Shown: positions 39,426-51,244, counted from the stretch's first letter. The stretch is DNA of 64,000 bases from Vibrio sp. 99-8-1 (GCF_013114595.1 NZ_VTXE01000022.1:1-64000), one strand, 5' to 3'. Notes: generated by a model not told the origin, from the sequence alone. Numbers and translations: made by a program.

Positions 39426-39468
39426 CGCCGCCGCTTTCTGTTCTTTAACATCTTTTGGGTATTTTTTT

Positions 39469-40272
39469 ATGCATCCTATGCTAAATATTGCTATTCGTGC
39501 TGCACGAAAGGCAGGCAATCATATTGCTAAATCACTAGAAACTACTGATAAAATTGAAGCTTCACAAAAAGGTCTTAACGACTTTGTTACTAACATCGAT
39601 AATGAAGCCGAAACCATTATTATTGATACAATCAAAAGCTCTTATCCTGATCACAGCATCATTGCAGAAGAGAGTGGCGTTGTAGAAGGTAAAGATACAG
39701 GCGTTCAGTGGATCATCGACCCATTAGATGGAACAACCAACTTCCTTAAAGGTTTTCCGCATTTCTCTGTTTCTATTGCCGTTCGTATTAATGGCAAAAC
39801 AGAAGTCGCTTGCGTATACGATCCAATGCAAAACGAGCTATTTACTGCACAACGTGGTTCTGGCGCTCAGCTTAATAATGCTCGAATTCGAGTAAAACAG
39901 CTTAAAGATCTTCAAGGTACTATCCTTGCAACAGGTTTCCCATTTAAGCAAAAGCAACACTCCGAATCTTACATGAAGATCATGACGGCTCTATTTACTG
40001 AGTGTGCTGACTTCCGTCGCACTGGTTCTGCTGCCCTTGACCTATGCTACTTAGCTGCTGGTCGCGTAGATGGCTACTTTGAACTGGGACTAAAACCATG
40101 GGACATGGCCGCTGGTGAGCTTATTGCTCGTGAAGCAGGCGCTATCTTGACCGATTTCTCTGGTGGCACAAACTATATGGACTCAGGCAACATTGTTGGT
40201 TCAAGTGCGCGTGGTGTTAAGACTATCCTTAAACACATCCGTGAAAACGGCAATAATGCCGTTTTAAGATAA
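39469..40272 (+). CDS. suhB: Inositol-1-monophosphatase / NusG-associated factor SuhB
   Basis: A 267-residue inositol-monophosphatase family protein. Metal sites are IAEESG, WIIDPLDGTTNF and KPWDMAAGELI. In E. coli SuhB also joins the rRNA antitermination complex. The ATG at 39469 gives the normal MHPMLNIAIRAARKAGN start; the longer frame would begin inside the promoter. It is divergent from trmJ, the conserved gammaproteobacterial arrangement. Confidence 0.97.
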   Translation: MHPMLNIAIRAARKAGNHIAKSLETTDKIEASQKGLNDFVTNIDNEAETIIIDTIKSSYPDHSIIAEESGVVEGKDTGVQWIIDPLDGTTNFLKGFPHFSVSIAVRINGKTEVACVYDPMQNELFTAQRGSGAQLNNARIRVKQLKDLQGTILATGFPFKQKQHSESYMKIMTALFTECADFRRTGSAALDLCYLAAGRVDGYFELGLKPWDMAAGELIAREAGAILTDFSGGTNYMDSGNIVGSSARGVKTILKHIRENGNNAVLR

Positions 40273-40322
40273 TCGATTTGTTAGCCCGTCACAGCTGATT
40301 ATACGCACAATAACAAATTCAT

Positions 40323-40346
40323 AGCCCCTATCGAAAGATGGGGGCT
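40323..40346 (+). terminator. Terminator of suhB
   Basis: Stem AGCCCCTATC / GATGGGGGCT (one G-T pair) closed by a GAAA tetraloop and followed by TTTT. Confidence 0.92.
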
Positions 40347-40351
40347 TTTTA

Positions 40352-41056
40352 TTAACCTCTTGGCAGACTCTCTTCTACTCGCTGTAGGTAAGTTTTAATA
40401 TGAGGATATTGAGCAGCAATGTCCGTTAATGGGGTCGGCATATCTTGGTTTAAGATGCTTTTTAGTACTGCATACGCAGAACAATCAAAATAGCTAAACT
40501 GTTCCCCGGCTATAAATGATTGCTCAGAGAGCAAGCTGTTAATGGCCATCAGATCTTTGTTGCCCTCAGCCATTATTTGTTCAAAATCAAAACGACCAAT
40601 CCCTTGAGAATAGAGTGCTTTTTCTACTTTTCTTCTTGAGACCCGAGCGATGATAGAACGAAGTGGCCATTTGAGCCGAGAAAAGAATAGAGTGCTTAAT
40701 CTCTGCCAACTCTGTTCTGGTATCCAACGGCTGTACACGACAATCCAGTTAAGGTGTTCTTCAATCAGCATCTTCCATGCACGAGCTTGACTGAGCTCTA
40801 GCTCGCTTAAACCTACATTGATCTTATAATCCTCTAGCAGCCTCTGAATGATAAGATCCGAGTCAGCTAACACCTCACCTTGATACTCCACAAACGGAAT
40901 TTTCTTATAGGGACCATGCATTGGAAGTGCATGCTTAATTGAGTAAGGAATTTGATAAAACTGAAGAAAAAGTTCCAGCTTGGCACAAAAAGGACTGGCG
41001 TTAATTCCATCTAGACGAACAGCACTCTGCTTTAAAATTAGCATTTTATATTCCAT
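40352..41056 (-). CDS. Glutathione S-transferase-fold protein
   Basis: A 234-residue protein with an N-terminal thioredoxin-like half (ASPFCAKLELFLQFYQIPY, then KIPFVEYQGEVLADSDLII) and a helical C-terminal half ending with FSYFDCSAYAVLK. This order (Cys in SPFC, ADSDLI near the middle) is that of the GST_N_4/metaxin-like family. The substrate or partner is unknown. Two ATGs four codons apart could be the start; I use the first. Convergent with suhB. Confidence 0.8.
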   Translation of the reverse strand: MEYKMLILKQSAVRLDGINASPFCAKLELFLQFYQIPYSIKHALPMHGPYKKIPFVEYQGEVLADSDLIIQRLLEDYKINVGLSELELSQARAWKMLIEEHLNWIVVYSRWIPEQSWQRLSTLFFSRLKWPLRSIIARVSRRKVEKALYSQGIGRFDFEQIMAEGNKDLMAINSLLSEQSFIAGEQFSYFDCSAYAVLKSILNQDMPTPLTDIAAQYPHIKTYLQRVEESLPRG

Positions 41057-41155
41057 TAGCTTGACAAGTTTTTAGTCCATAAATAACGACTAATTAATTT
41101 CAATAAGATCATCAATGTAAAGACTACTTAAAGAAATAACAACATTGCAAAAAAA

Positions 41156-41177
41156 AACCGCAACTTTCGTTGCGGTT
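41156..41177 (-). terminator. Terminator of yajC-secD-secF
   Basis: 9-bp stem AACCGCAAC / GTTGCGGTT with loop TTTC; on the minus strand it is followed by a run of T. It lies 34 bp after the secF stop. Confidence 0.95.
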
Positions 41178-41210
41178 CTCACAGTTCAAAAATGACATTA
41201 GCAATGTTTG

Positions 41211-42158
41211 CTATGGCATCTCATCAAACTCTGCACCTTCTTTCTCAATTTGAGGAGGCATTAAGTGCTCACGTTGAATACCCAGTTTCAATGCCAGTGC
41301 CGACGCAACATAGATTGAAGAGTATGTACCAACAGTGATACCCAATAACAACGCAGTAGCAAAACCATGAATATTCGCACCACCTTGAGTAAACAAGGCA
41401 ATAACTACAAACAAGGTTGTCGCAGAGGTTATTAATGTACGGCTTAATGTCTGGGTAATTGAGCTGTTCATTACTTCAGCAGAATCACCTTTACGCATTT
41501 TACGGAAGTTTTCACGAATACGGTCAAACACAACGATGGTATCGTTCAGTGAGTAACCTACAACCGTTAATAACGCTGCAATAATGGTGAGGTCAACTTC
41601 TATCTGCATGATAGAGAAGACACCAAGAGTAATGATGACATCGTGCGTCAGGGCTAAAACAGCACCTGCGGCTAAACGCCACTCAAATCGCATTGATACA
41701 TAAAGCAAGATACAGATCAGCGACGCAATAATCGCCAGTCCACCCGCTTCTGCCAGTTCATCACCAACATTAGGACCGACAAACTCAATACGGCGCATTT
41801 CAACGCTTTCACCAGTACCTTGTTCTAACGCTGTTAAGATCTGGTTACCCAGTTTCTCACCTTGAGCATCATCACGAGGACGAAGACGAACCATTACTTC
41901 ACGAGCAGAACCGAAGTTTTGCACCGTAGCATCACCAAAGCCTTTGGCTTCTAATGAAGTACGAATTTGTTCTAAATCCGCAGGTTGTTCAAAACCAACT
42001 TCAATTAGCGTACCACCGGTAAAATCCAGTCCCCAGTTCAACCATTTCGTTGACAGAGTGAAAATTGCAGTGGCAATCATTAACACAGAAAACACAGAGG
42101 CAATCTTTGACCAACGCATAAAGTCGATGGTCTTGTCTGCTTTCATTATCTGAAACAT
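41211..42158 (-). CDS. secF: Protein translocase subunit SecF
   Basis: A 315-residue six-helix membrane protein. It has the SecF/RND signature LDFTGGTLIEVGF and the helix-4 region VVGYSLNDTIVVFDRIREN. Forms a complex with SecD that uses proton (or in Vibrio sodium) flow to pull proteins across. 9 bp after secD. Confidence 0.97.
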   Translation of the reverse strand: MFQIMKADKTIDFMRWSKIASVFSVLMIATAIFTLSTKWLNWGLDFTGGTLIEVGFEQPADLEQIRTSLEAKGFGDATVQNFGSAREVMVRLRPRDDAQGEKLGNQILTALEQGTGESVEMRRIEFVGPNVGDELAEAGGLAIIASLICILLYVSMRFEWRLAAGAVLALTHDVIITLGVFSIMQIEVDLTIIAALLTVVGYSLNDTIVVFDRIRENFRKMRKGDSAEVMNSSITQTLSRTLITSATTLFVVIALFTQGGANIHGFATALLLGITVGTYSSIYVASALALKLGIQREHLMPPQIEKEGAEFDEMP

Positions 42159-42167
42159 AACTTTTCC

Positions 42168-44024
42168 TTAAATCGACAATTTCTTAATACGTTTGCCACC
42201 ATAAATTAGGTTCACAACAGCACGTGTTCCTATAATAGCGGTAAACATAGAGGTCAAAATACCTATTGATAAAGTAACGGCGAAACCTTTAATGGCGCCC
42301 GTACCAACAGCAAATAGGATAATCGCGGTGATCAATGTCGTGATGTTAGCATCTGCGATAGTACTAAAGGCATTAGCATAACCTTGGTGTATGGCCTGTT
42401 GAGGGTTTCTGCCCTCTCTAAGCTCTTCACGTATACGCTCAAAAATCAGAACGTTAGCATCCACAGCCATACCCACTGTCAGTACAATACCGGCAATACC
42501 CGGTAGCGTCATAGTGGCGCCTGGTATCATGGACATAACACCAACAATTAGCACCAAGTTTGCCACCAACGCCAAGTTAGCAATAAAGCCAAACTTACGG
42601 TAATAGACCAACATAAACAGCATTACTGCAACCATACCGAAGATACACGCTTGAATACCCATATCGATATTCTGCTGACCCATTGATGGACCAATTGTGC
42701 GCTCTTCAACAATTGAGATTGGCGCGATCAATGCACCGGCACGAAGTAGTAGAGCTAAGTTATGCGCTTCGGCTACAGAGTCAATACCAGTAATGCGGAA
42801 GTTACGTCCCAAAGCGGTTTGAATGGTCGCTTGGTTAATGACTTCTTCATTTTTAGACAAAATCACTTTGCCTTCAGGTGTCTTACGACCGCTATCTTTA
42901 TATTCAGCAAATACGGTTGCCATCAACTTGCCCACATTCTTTTTCGAGAATGCTGACATTTTGCTGCCACCTTCACTATCTAGTGAGATATTAACCTGAG
43001 GACGTCCATATTCATCGGTACTGGAACTCGCATCAGTAATACTTGCTCCGCCAAGAATAACGCGTTTTTTCAGCACAACAGGGCGACCGTCACGGTCAAG
43101 TTTTAGCTCACTGCCTGCTGGCACTCGGCCATTTGCTGCTGCCGCTAAATCTGCTTTTTCATCAACCGCACGGAATTCTAACGTCGCGGTAGCGCCTAAA
43201 ATTTCTTTCGCTCTGGCAGTATCCTGAACACCTGGAAGTTCGACAACAATGCGGCTAGCGCCTTGACGTTGAACCAAAGGTTCTGCAACACCCAGTTCGT
43301 TCACACGATTACGTAGAATTGTAATGTTCTGTTCAACAGCATAATTACGAACTTCTGCAAGACGAGCTTCAATAAAGCTAGCAGATAAAACAAAGCTTCC
43401 GCCTGAATCAACTTCGGTAAAAATCATGTCAGGGTGTTTGCTCGACAATGTCGCTTTGGCTTGAGCCAACTGCTCCGCATTACGAAGAACAACTTCTACA
43501 GTCTCTTTACCTTGTTTACGAATAGCACGGTAACGAATTTTTTCTTCACGTAGCTCAGAACGAAATGACTCTTCTTGTTGATCAAGCAATTTAACCATTG
43601 CCGCATCCATATCCACTTCCATCAAGAAGTGAACACCACCGCGCAGATCTAAGCCAAGTTTCATTGGAGCCGCACCAACACTTTCTAACCATGTTGGGGT
43701 CGCTGGAGCTAAGTTAAGAGCAACAATAATCTCTTTGCCTAACGCTTCGCTAACAAGATCACGAGCACTGATTTGAGTATCAGTATCATTGAAGCGTACG
43801 AGAATCGATCCATTTTCTAAAGCTATGGATTTATGAGAAAGGCTCTTTTCATTAAGAGCATTGGTGACAGAATCCAGCGTTGACATATCAACAGCGGCGC
43901 CACGCGCCCCTGTAATTTGAATAGCCGGATCTTCACCGTAGATATTTGGAAGGGCATATAATGCACTGATGGCGAGAGTAAATATCACCATCAGGTACTT
44001 CCATAAAGGATATCGGTTTAGCAC
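42168..44024 (-). CDS. secD: Protein translocase subunit SecD
   Basis: A 618-residue six-helix protein with a large first periplasmic domain. [16 protein letters not shown] is the SecD signature; the helix-4 motif [19 protein letters not shown] holds the conserved Asp. Vibrios with two secDF sets use sodium or proton versions; the sequence alone does not tell me which this is. 21 bp after yajC. Confidence 0.97.
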   Translation of the reverse strand: MLNRYPLWKYLMVIFTLAISALYALPNIYGEDPAIQITGARGAAVDMSTLDSVTNALNEKSLSHKSIALENGSILVRFNDTDTQISARDLVSEALGKEIIVALNLAPATPTWLESVGAAPMKLGLDLRGGVHFLMEVDMDAAMVKLLDQQEESFRSELREEKIRYRAIRKQGKETVEVVLRNAEQLAQAKATLSSKHPDMIFTEVDSGGSFVLSASFIEARLAEVRNYAVEQNITILRNRVNELGVAEPLVQRQGASRIVVELPGVQDTARAKEILGATATLEFRAVDEKADLAAAANGRVPAGSELKLDRDGRPVVLKKRVILGGASITDASSSTDEYGRPQVNISLDSEGGSKMSAFSKKNVGKLMATVFAEYKDSGRKTPEGKVILSKNEEVINQATIQTALGRNFRITGIDSVAEAHNLALLLRAGALIAPISIVEERTIGPSMGQQNIDMGIQACIFGMVAVMLFMLVYYRKFGFIANLALVANLVLIVGVMSMIPGATMTLPGIAGIVLTVGMAVDANVLIFERIREELREGRNPQQAIHQGYANAFSTIADANITTLITAIILFAVGTGAIKGFAVTLSIGILTSMFTAIIGTRAVVNLIYGGKRIKKLSI

Positions 44025-44045
44025 AGCGAGGATCCTTAAGCTGTA

Positions 44046-44381
44046 TTATAGAGATTTAAGAGTACCCTTTGGCAGAACTGCCGTTACGTAGTCTTTCTTA
44101 ATTGTTACTTCGTTATTGTCATTTAATGCAATTACGATGTAGTCATTATCTTCAGCAATTTTAGCAATTTTTCCTACTAGACCACCGCCAGTAAGAACTT
44201 CATCACCTTTGCCCATTGAAGCCATAAGGTTTTTATGTTCTTTCGCACGCTTAGATTGTGGACGGAAAATCATAAAGTAGAAAATAACACCAAACATGCC
44301 TAGCATGATCAGCATTTCGAAACCACCACCTGGTGCTGCGCCTTCCGCGGCTGCGTGAGCTTGAGAAATGAATAAACTCAT
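44046..44381 (-). CDS. yajC: Sec translocon accessory subunit YajC
   Basis: A 111-residue protein with one membrane helix (about 22-41, MLIMLGMFGVIFYFMIFRPQ) followed by KRAKEHKNLMASMGKGDEVLT, the family core. It stabilises SecDF. The tgt-yajC-secD-secF order is conserved. Confidence 0.96.
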   Translation of the reverse strand: MSLFISQAHAAAEGAAPGGGFEMLIMLGMFGVIFYFMIFRPQSKRAKEHKNLMASMGKGDEVLTGGGLVGKIAKIAEDNDYIVIALNDNNEVTIKKDYVTAVLPKGTLKSL

Positions 44382-44473
44382 TCAGAAACTTCCTCTATTA
44401 AGGTTTATGTATCTAACTAAAATTGGGGAGTACTCTGCACTTTTCAAGTGAGTGTTCCCCAAAACTTTAAAAA

Positions 44474-44507
44474 GAAAACGAGCTCCGGATATGGAAAACT
44501 CGTTTTC
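44474..44507 (-). terminator. Hairpin between tgt and yajC
   Basis: 9-bp stem GAAAACGAG / CTCGTTTTC with a 16-base loop and a TTTTT tail on the minus strand; eight bases after the tgt stop. A terminator or partial terminator. Confidence 0.65.
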
Positions 44508-44515
44508 AACGATTC

Positions 44516-45679
<1,164 letters not shown>

Positions 45680-45734
45680 CTACTTTTGTTAGCAAGTTAT
45701 CTCACTAACATTATCTGCACACCAGTCTGAACCG

Positions 45735-46805
45735 TTACTTGCTCAGATTGGTGTCACTTGTTTTCTTGCTGATAAACATCGCATCACCATAGCTAAAGAA
45801 ACGGTACTTTTCTTTAACAGCATGATGATAGGCATTCATAATGTTCTGATAACCGGCAAATGCACTGACTAACATGATTAATGTTGATTCAGGAAGATGA
45901 AAATTGGTAATCAAACAATCAATTAATTGATATTCATAACCGGGGTAAATGAAGATCTCTGTATCATCAAAGAATGGCAGCAACTCTGTGCCATTTTTTA
46001 TCGCACTCTGCGCCGCGCTTTCTAATGAACGTACAGAGGTTGTACCAACCGCGATAACTCGTCCGCCTCGCGCTTTTGTTGCCTTAATGGCATCAACCAC
46101 TTCTTGAGGAACTTCCACATACTCAGCATGCATATGGTGATCGAGAATATTATCGACACGAACAGGTTGAAAAGTACCGGCGCCTACATGCAAAGTGACA
46201 TAAGCGAACTCGACACCTTTTTCTTTAATGCTTGCCATTAGCTTGTCATCAAAATGAAGACCTGCTGTTGGTGCCGCTACCGCTCCCGGTTTTTCGTTGT
46301 AGACGGTTTGATACCTTTCTTTATCTGCGTCTTCATCAGGGCGGTCAATATACGGCGGAAGTGGCATGTGGCCGATATCATTCAAAATATCGAGAACCAC
46401 CTTCTCAGAATTAAAACGGATTTCGAATAGCGCATCATGCCGCGCAACCATCTCAGCTTGATATTGATCCTCTTCACCAAGCAGAAGAGCCGCGCCAACT
46501 TTAGGGGATTTTGAACAGCGAACATGAGCCAAGATAGAATGTTCATCCAGCATTCGTTCAACCAGAACTTCTATTTTACCACCTGTGGCTTTTCGGCCAA
46601 ACATTCTAGCTGGTATCACACGAGTATTATTAAATACCAGCAGATCGCCCTCTTCAACTAGATTGAGCACATCAGTAAAAGTTCCATCAGAGATAGAACC
46701 GGAATTACCATTCAACTGTAATAAACGGCTGGCACTACGCTCGGTTTTTGGGTAACGAGCTATCAACTCATCAGGGAGTTCAAAATTGAAATCAGAAACT
46801 TGCAT
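45735..46805 (-). CDS. queA: S-adenosylmethionine:tRNA ribosyltransferase-isomerase
   Basis: A 356-residue enzyme that builds epoxyqueuosine on preQ1 tRNA, the step after Tgt. The N-terminus [37 protein letters not shown] and [11 protein letters not shown] are family markers. The queA-tgt-yajC-secDF order is conserved. The C-terminal tail (about 345-356) is a little longer than in E. coli. Confidence 0.98.
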   Translation of the reverse strand: MQVSDFNFELPDELIARYPKTERSASRLLQLNGNSGSISDGTFTDVLNLVEEGDLLVFNNTRVIPARMFGRKATGGKIEVLVERMLDEHSILAHVRCSKSPKVGAALLLGEEDQYQAEMVARHDALFEIRFNSEKVVLDILNDIGHMPLPPYIDRPDEDADKERYQTVYNEKPGAVAAPTAGLHFDDKLMASIKEKGVEFAYVTLHVGAGTFQPVRVDNILDHHMHAEYVEVPQEVVDAIKATKARGGRVIAVGTTSVRSLESAAQSAIKNGTELLPFFDDTEIFIYPGYEYQLIDCLITNFHLPESTLIMLVSAFAGYQNIMNAYHHAVKEKYRFFSYGDAMFISKKTSDTNLSK

Positions 46806-47060
46806 GGCGGTATTCTTTTGCTCTCATGACTAAATTTTTTGCAGTGGAGTAGTATAGGCTTCATCCCCGTAATAGCAAGGTTTGTTAACGATTTTATGGG
46901 GATTTTTGCCTGACAAACTTGTTACCGTGTCGTCCCATTGAGATTTTACTATTTCATTCACTTTGCCATGACAATTTATCCCTCAAAACAATGCTGTAGC
47001 TCTCAGATATCTTTAAAAAAACCACCTATATTTAACTTAGACAAACAAAAGGAGGTCGGG

Positions 47061-47543
47061 ATGATCAAAGTTGAAGACATGATGACTCGCAACCCTCACA
47101 CCCTGTTGCGTTCACACTCACTAGCCGACGCTAAACACTTAATGGAAGAGCACGATATTCGTCACGTACCCGTAGTGGATACAGATCATAAATTGCTCGG
47201 TGTTGTTACCCAAAGAGATGTTTTAGCTGCACAAGAATCTAGCCTACAAAAAATACCTGAAGAGCAGTCTCATACTCTCACAACAGCACTCGAAGTCGCT
47301 ATGCGAAAAAACGTCATGACCGCCGATCCGAATGCAGGATTGAAAGAGTGTGCAACCTATATGCAAAAACATAAAGTAGGTTGTTTACCAATAGTTTCTG
47401 AAGGTCATCTGGTTGGTATTATTACTGACAGTGATTTTGTTATGATAGCGATTCATCTTTTAGAGTTACAAGAAGAAACCGAGCCTGATAACAACGATAT
47501 GGCGGATATGGATGAGTTTGATGAGTACGATGACGAGCTTTAA
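47061..47543 (+). CDS. Two-CBS-domain protein
   Basis: A 160-residue protein with two CBS domains (about 1-57, VEDMMTRNPHTLL; about 76-135, MRKNVMTADPNAGL) and a very acidic tail (DMDEFDEYDDEL). CBS pairs bind adenyl nucleotides or SAM; no fused enzyme is present, so it is a free-standing sensor. The ATG at 47061 has the best ribosome site in the window (AAAGGAGGT). It is divergent from queA. Function unknown. Confidence 0.88.
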   Translation: MIKVEDMMTRNPHTLLRSHSLADAKHLMEEHDIRHVPVVDTDHKLLGVVTQRDVLAAQESSLQKIPEEQSHTLTTALEVAMRKNVMTADPNAGLKECATYMQKHKVGCLPIVSEGHLVGIITDSDFVMIAIHLLELQEETEPDNNDMADMDEFDEYDDEL

Positions 47544-47557
47544 CTTTGCATAAAAAA

Positions 47558-47574
47558 GAGCGGCATTGCCGCTC
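47558..47574 (-). terminator. Terminator of aceBA
   Basis: Stem GAGCGG / CCGCTC with loop CATTG; minus-strand tail of six T. It lies 60 bp after the aceA stop, with a copy of the dispersed repeat between. Confidence 0.8.
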
Positions 47575-47585
47575 AGAAGCTCGAT

Positions 47586-47620
47586 AAACTCAAGTGAACC
47601 TCATCCGCCCACTTGAGTTT
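47586..47620. repeat. Short palindromic copy of the dispersed repeat
   Basis: AAACTCAAGTG and its exact inverse CACTTGAGTTT, 13 bp apart. This equals both outer ends of the family with the core deleted. It sits between aceA and its terminator and would form a hairpin in the aceA transcript. Confidence 0.6.
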
Positions 47621-47633
47621 AAATTTCGCCAGT

Positions 47634-48944
47634 TTAGAACTGGTCTTCTTCTGTTGACCCCGTCAATGCTGTAACCGACGAGTTGCCCCCTTGAATGGTG
47701 TTGGTCATCTTATCAAAGTAACCCGTTCCTACTTCTTGTTGGTGCGCTACAAAGGTATAGCCCTTCTCTGCCGCTTCGAACTCAGGTCGCTGAACTTTTT
47801 CTACGTAGTGGCGCATGCCTTCACCTTGAGCATAAGCATGAGCCAGCTCAAACATGTTAAACCACATGTTATGAATACCCGCCAGAGTAATAAACTGGTA
47901 CTTATAACCCATGTCCGATAGCTCTTGCTGGAAAGCGGCGATGGTTTCGGCATCCAGGTTTTTCTCCCAGTTAAACGAAGGCGAACAGTTATAAGCCAAG
48001 AGTTGCTCAGGATGCTCAGCCAAAATAGCTTCTGCAAACTTTCTCGCTTCATCCAGATCAGGTTTCGCTGTTTCACACCATACCAAATCAGCATATGGAG
48101 CATAAGCCAGTCCGCGAGAAATCGCTTGTTCTATACCTGCATTGACACGGTAGAAACCTTCTTGAGTTCGCTCACCTACAATAAAGTCTTTGTCATAAGA
48201 ATCACAATCTGACGTTAATAGGTCTGCCGCATTTGCATCGGTACGGGCAATAACCAGTGTGGTTGTTCCTGCAACATCTGCCGCTAAACGAGCCGCCGCC
48301 AGTTTTTGCACCGCTTCTTGTGTCGGAACAAGTACCTTACCGCCCATATGGCCACACTTCTTAACGGAAGCCAGCTGATCTTCAAAGTGAACCCCGGCAG
48401 CACCAGCATCAATCATAGATTTCATTAGCTCATAAGCGTTTAACACTCCACCAAAACCCGCTTCTGCGTCAGCAACGATAGGCAAGAAGTAATCAATACC
48501 ACCTTCATCTTCAGGGCAGGTTCCGTTTGACCATTGAATCTGATCCGCTCGGCGGAAAGAGTTATTTATACGTTTCACAACGGACGGAACAGAATCTACA
48601 GGATAGAGTGACTGATCAGGATACATGCTAGACGCGGTATTGTTATCCGCAGCCACCTGCCAACCAGACAGATAAATCGCTTCGATGCCCGCCTTAGCTT
48701 GTTGAACAGCTTGACCACCAGTTAGGGCACCTAAACAGTTCACATACCCTTTTTTTGCTGAGCCGTTAACCAGTTCCCACAGTTTATCAGCGCCGCGTTG
48801 TGCAATGGTATTTTCAGGAAGCACAGAGCCACGAAGATCCACCACTTCTGCCGCGGTATAAGTTCGTTTTACGTTTTTCCAGCGTGGGTTTTCAGCCCAG
48901 TCTTTTTCAAGTGCATCAATTTGTTGTTGGCGTGTCATAGTCAT
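47634..48944 (-). CDS. aceA: Isocitrate lyase
   Basis: A 436-residue glyoxylate-shunt enzyme that splits isocitrate into succinate and glyoxylate. The active-site Cys is in [20 protein letters not shown]-like [10 protein letters not shown] and [11 protein letters not shown] are present. I start at the ATG at 48944, with GAGGG upstream; a second ATG two codons later is possible. 102 bp after aceB. Confidence 0.98.
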   Translation of the reverse strand: MTMTRQQQIDALEKDWAENPRWKNVKRTYTAAEVVDLRGSVLPENTIAQRGADKLWELVNGSAKKGYVNCLGALTGGQAVQQAKAGIEAIYLSGWQVAADNNTASSMYPDQSLYPVDSVPSVVKRINNSFRRADQIQWSNGTCPEDEGGIDYFLPIVADAEAGFGGVLNAYELMKSMIDAGAAGVHFEDQLASVKKCGHMGGKVLVPTQEAVQKLAAARLAADVAGTTTLVIARTDANAADLLTSDCDSYDKDFIVGERTQEGFYRVNAGIEQAISRGLAYAPYADLVWCETAKPDLDEARKFAEAILAEHPEQLLAYNCSPSFNWEKNLDAETIAAFQQELSDMGYKYQFITLAGIHNMWFNMFELAHAYAQGEGMRHYVEKVQRPEFEAAEKGYTFVAHQQEVGTGYFDKMTNTIQGGNSSVTALTGSTEEDQF

Positions 48945-49046
48945 GATTTGATCCCTCTTTATTGTGTGCTTTAGCACTACATCCTGTATGTTCATTTATG
49001 GCCGAATATTAAAATGCCGTTTTGTTAATTCAGTTTAATCATTGAG

Positions 49047-50672
49047 TTAGGCTAATAATTCGTAGCCCGGTACGGTTAAGAAATTTACTAATTCATCGCT
49101 AGTGGTTAAGCGAGCCATAAGCTCAGCCGCTTCATCAAAACGTCTCGCGTCAAATTTATCGGCTCCCCACTCTTGCTTCACTACTTCAAACTCCTGCTGC
49201 AAATACTGTTCAAATAGTGCTTTTGTCACCACTTCTCCATTGTCCAATGTCTTACCGTGTTTAATCCATTGCCAGATAGAAGCTCTAGAAATCTCCGCGG
49301 TCGCAGCGTCTTCCATTAATCCATAAATAGGGACACAGCCATTACCAGAAATCCACGCTTCGATATATTGCAATGTCACTCGAATATTGTGACGCATCCC
49401 CTCTTCACTGCGCACGCCTTCACAAGGTGCAAGCAACTCTTCAGCGGTGATTGGAGCATCATCATTACGTCGGATATAAAGTTGGTTACTTCGCTCACCT
49501 AATGCCTCATCAAATACTGCTTTAGCAGTATCCGCTAAACCGGGATGAGCAACCCAAGTACCGTCGTGACCGTTATTGACTTCTAGCGTTTTATCGTTAC
49601 AGATCTTGTCGAGAACCTTTTGATTCTCTACGGGATCTTTAGCGGGAATAAAGGCCGCCATGCCTCCCATCGCAAAAGCTCCTCGCTTGTGACAAGTTCT
49701 TACCAGCAATCGAGAATAGGCATTAAGAAAAGGCTTCTCCATAGTGACCGCTTGGCGGTCAGGCAATATTCTGTCTGGATAGTTTCGCAAGGTTTTTATG
49801 TAACTGAAGATATAATCCCAACGACCACAATTTAGCCCAACAATATGTTCTTTTAAGTTAAATAGAATTTCATGCATCTGGAAAACCGCAGGCAGTGTTT
49901 CTATCAACACCGTGGCTTTTATGGTTCCCGTGTCTAAACCAAAATAGTCCTCTGTAAAGTGAAAAACGTCACTCCACCATTTGGCTTCTTGATGATCTTG
50001 CAATTTAGGTAAGTAAAAATAAGGGCCGCTTGATTTCTTTAATAGCGCTTTATAGTTGTTATAAAAATAGAGGGCAAAATCAAACAGTGCACCGGGGATG
50101 ATCTTTCCATTGAAGGTGACGTGCTTCTCTTTTAAATGCAGTCCACGTACTCGACAGATTAAAACCGCTGGATCCGCTGCCAGTTGATAATGCTTGCCAT
50201 TGTCTGGATTGATGTAATCGATGGTTCCATTAACGGCATCACGTAAATTTATTTGACCGTCAAGAACCTTACTCCAAGCAGGAGACATAGAGTCTTCAAA
50301 ATCAGCCATAAATACTTTTACATTAGCATTAAGCGCATTAATCACCATTTTTCTATCTGTCGGGCCAGTGATCTCAATGCGGCGATCTTGTAAATCTTTT
50401 GGAATGCCCTGAATTTTCCAGCTTCCCTCTCTTATATCTTGAGTTTCCGGAAGAAAGTCTGGAAGTTGACCCGCATCTATTTTTAGCTGTTTCTCTTCAC
50501 GAGCAGTGAGTAACTCTTCTACTCGAGATGAGTACTGCTCACAAAGATGAGCAAGAAATTCTTGGGCTCCCTTAGGAATAATTTCTTGATGCTCCGCGCT
50601 TACATGACCAACAACATTAAGCTGTTCAGCTAAAGAGTCGGGGTTAAATGGCTGTTTCGTGTCTGTCAGCAT
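49047..50672 (-). CDS. aceB: Malate synthase A
   Basis: A 541-residue enzyme that condenses glyoxylate with acetyl-CoA. The fold is a TIM barrel; FMADFEDSMSPAW, GLNCGRWDYIFSYIKT and RVTLQYIEAWISGNGCVPI are the family blocks (second and third carry catalytic Arg, Asp and Cys). First gene of aceBA; no aceK follows. AAGGAAG precedes the ATG. Confidence 0.98.
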   Translation of the reverse strand: MLTDTKQPFNPDSLAEQLNVVGHVSAEHQEIIPKGAQEFLAHLCEQYSSRVEELLTAREEKQLKIDAGQLPDFLPETQDIREGSWKIQGIPKDLQDRRIEITGPTDRKMVINALNANVKVFMADFEDSMSPAWSKVLDGQINLRDAVNGTIDYINPDNGKHYQLAADPAVLICRVRGLHLKEKHVTFNGKIIPGALFDFALYFYNNYKALLKKSSGPYFYLPKLQDHQEAKWWSDVFHFTEDYFGLDTGTIKATVLIETLPAVFQMHEILFNLKEHIVGLNCGRWDYIFSYIKTLRNYPDRILPDRQAVTMEKPFLNAYSRLLVRTCHKRGAFAMGGMAAFIPAKDPVENQKVLDKICNDKTLEVNNGHDGTWVAHPGLADTAKAVFDEALGERSNQLYIRRNDDAPITAEELLAPCEGVRSEEGMRHNIRVTLQYIEAWISGNGCVPIYGLMEDAATAEISRASIWQWIKHGKTLDNGEVVTKALFEQYLQQEFEVVKQEWGADKFDARRFDEAAELMARLTTSDELVNFLTVPGYELLA

Positions 50673-50973
50673 AATTTCTTCCTTAAAATTACATTTGTAA
50701 CTTAAACACCAAAAATATAAGCAACGTCAAAATGATTAGATTTGGTCTGTTTTATGGATATCTGTTTTAGAGCAATTCCGATTCACACTGCCATAATAAT
50801 CGTTTTTACCTAGCAAGATATCCGACATAAGTATTAGTAAAACATACTACTTACGTTACTTTAAACAGAGGATTAGCTAAAGAAAAAATAGAGCTTAGCC
50901 GTAAAAACAGTATGATTCTCTGTTTCAAACAAACGATTGAATTATGTTTAATATTTTATGAAAATTACGTTGT

Positions 50974-50995
50974 AAAATTACAAATGTGTAATTTT
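50974..50995. promoter_or_regulatory. TTACA/TGTAA inverted repeat upstream of aceB (site 1)
   Basis: AAAATTACA and TGTAATTTT are exact inverses with a four-base spacer; a further TGTAAAATTACA overlaps its left side. About 300 bp upstream of aceB. This kind of sequence resembles HexR-type sites (TGTAAT-N3-ATTACA) but with different spacing, so the regulator is open. Confidence 0.5.
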
Positions 50996-51154
50996 GATAT
51001 GTTAAACGAGCGTTTAAAAAAACACCCTAACCTTATAATTACTATTTAATTAATGAGTGGCTAATGTTTACTTACAAAACGATTAGCACAATTAAAGATG
51101 TGACACAGAACATTGTTCTTGTTCTTTGTGGTTGAAAGTGACATAAAAAGAGAG

Positions 51155-51187
51155 AAATTTTACAGCTGTAAAATTTTACATGTAAAA
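51155..51187. promoter_or_regulatory. Overlapping TTTTACA/TGTAAAA palindromes upstream of aceB (sites 2 and 3)
   Basis: A perfect 22-bp palindrome with core TTTTACAGCTGTAAAA (51155-51176) overlaps a perfect 14-bp palindrome TTTTACATGTAAAA (51174-51187). The two share one TTT. They lie between oxyR2 and aceB, 483 bp from aceB. Confidence 0.55.
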
Positions 51188-51197
51188 AAGTACAATC

Positions 51198-51236
51198 ATC
51201 TAAAAAGCCCTACAAAACTAGAGAGCTTTTTTAGAT
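51198..51236 (-). terminator. Terminator of oxyR2
   Basis: Stem ATCTAAAAAGC / GCTTTTTTAGAT (one bulge) with a 16-base loop, directly after the oxyR2 stop. Confidence 0.75.
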
Positions 51237-51244
51237 GCGTTTAC

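Larger units (their letters stand above)
50673..51244. other. 572-bp regulatory region upstream of aceB
   Basis: No ORF is credible. It holds the oxyR2 terminator at its right end and three palindromes built on TTACA/TGTAA, listed separately. It is very AT-rich near 50880-51060. Confidence 0.6.
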
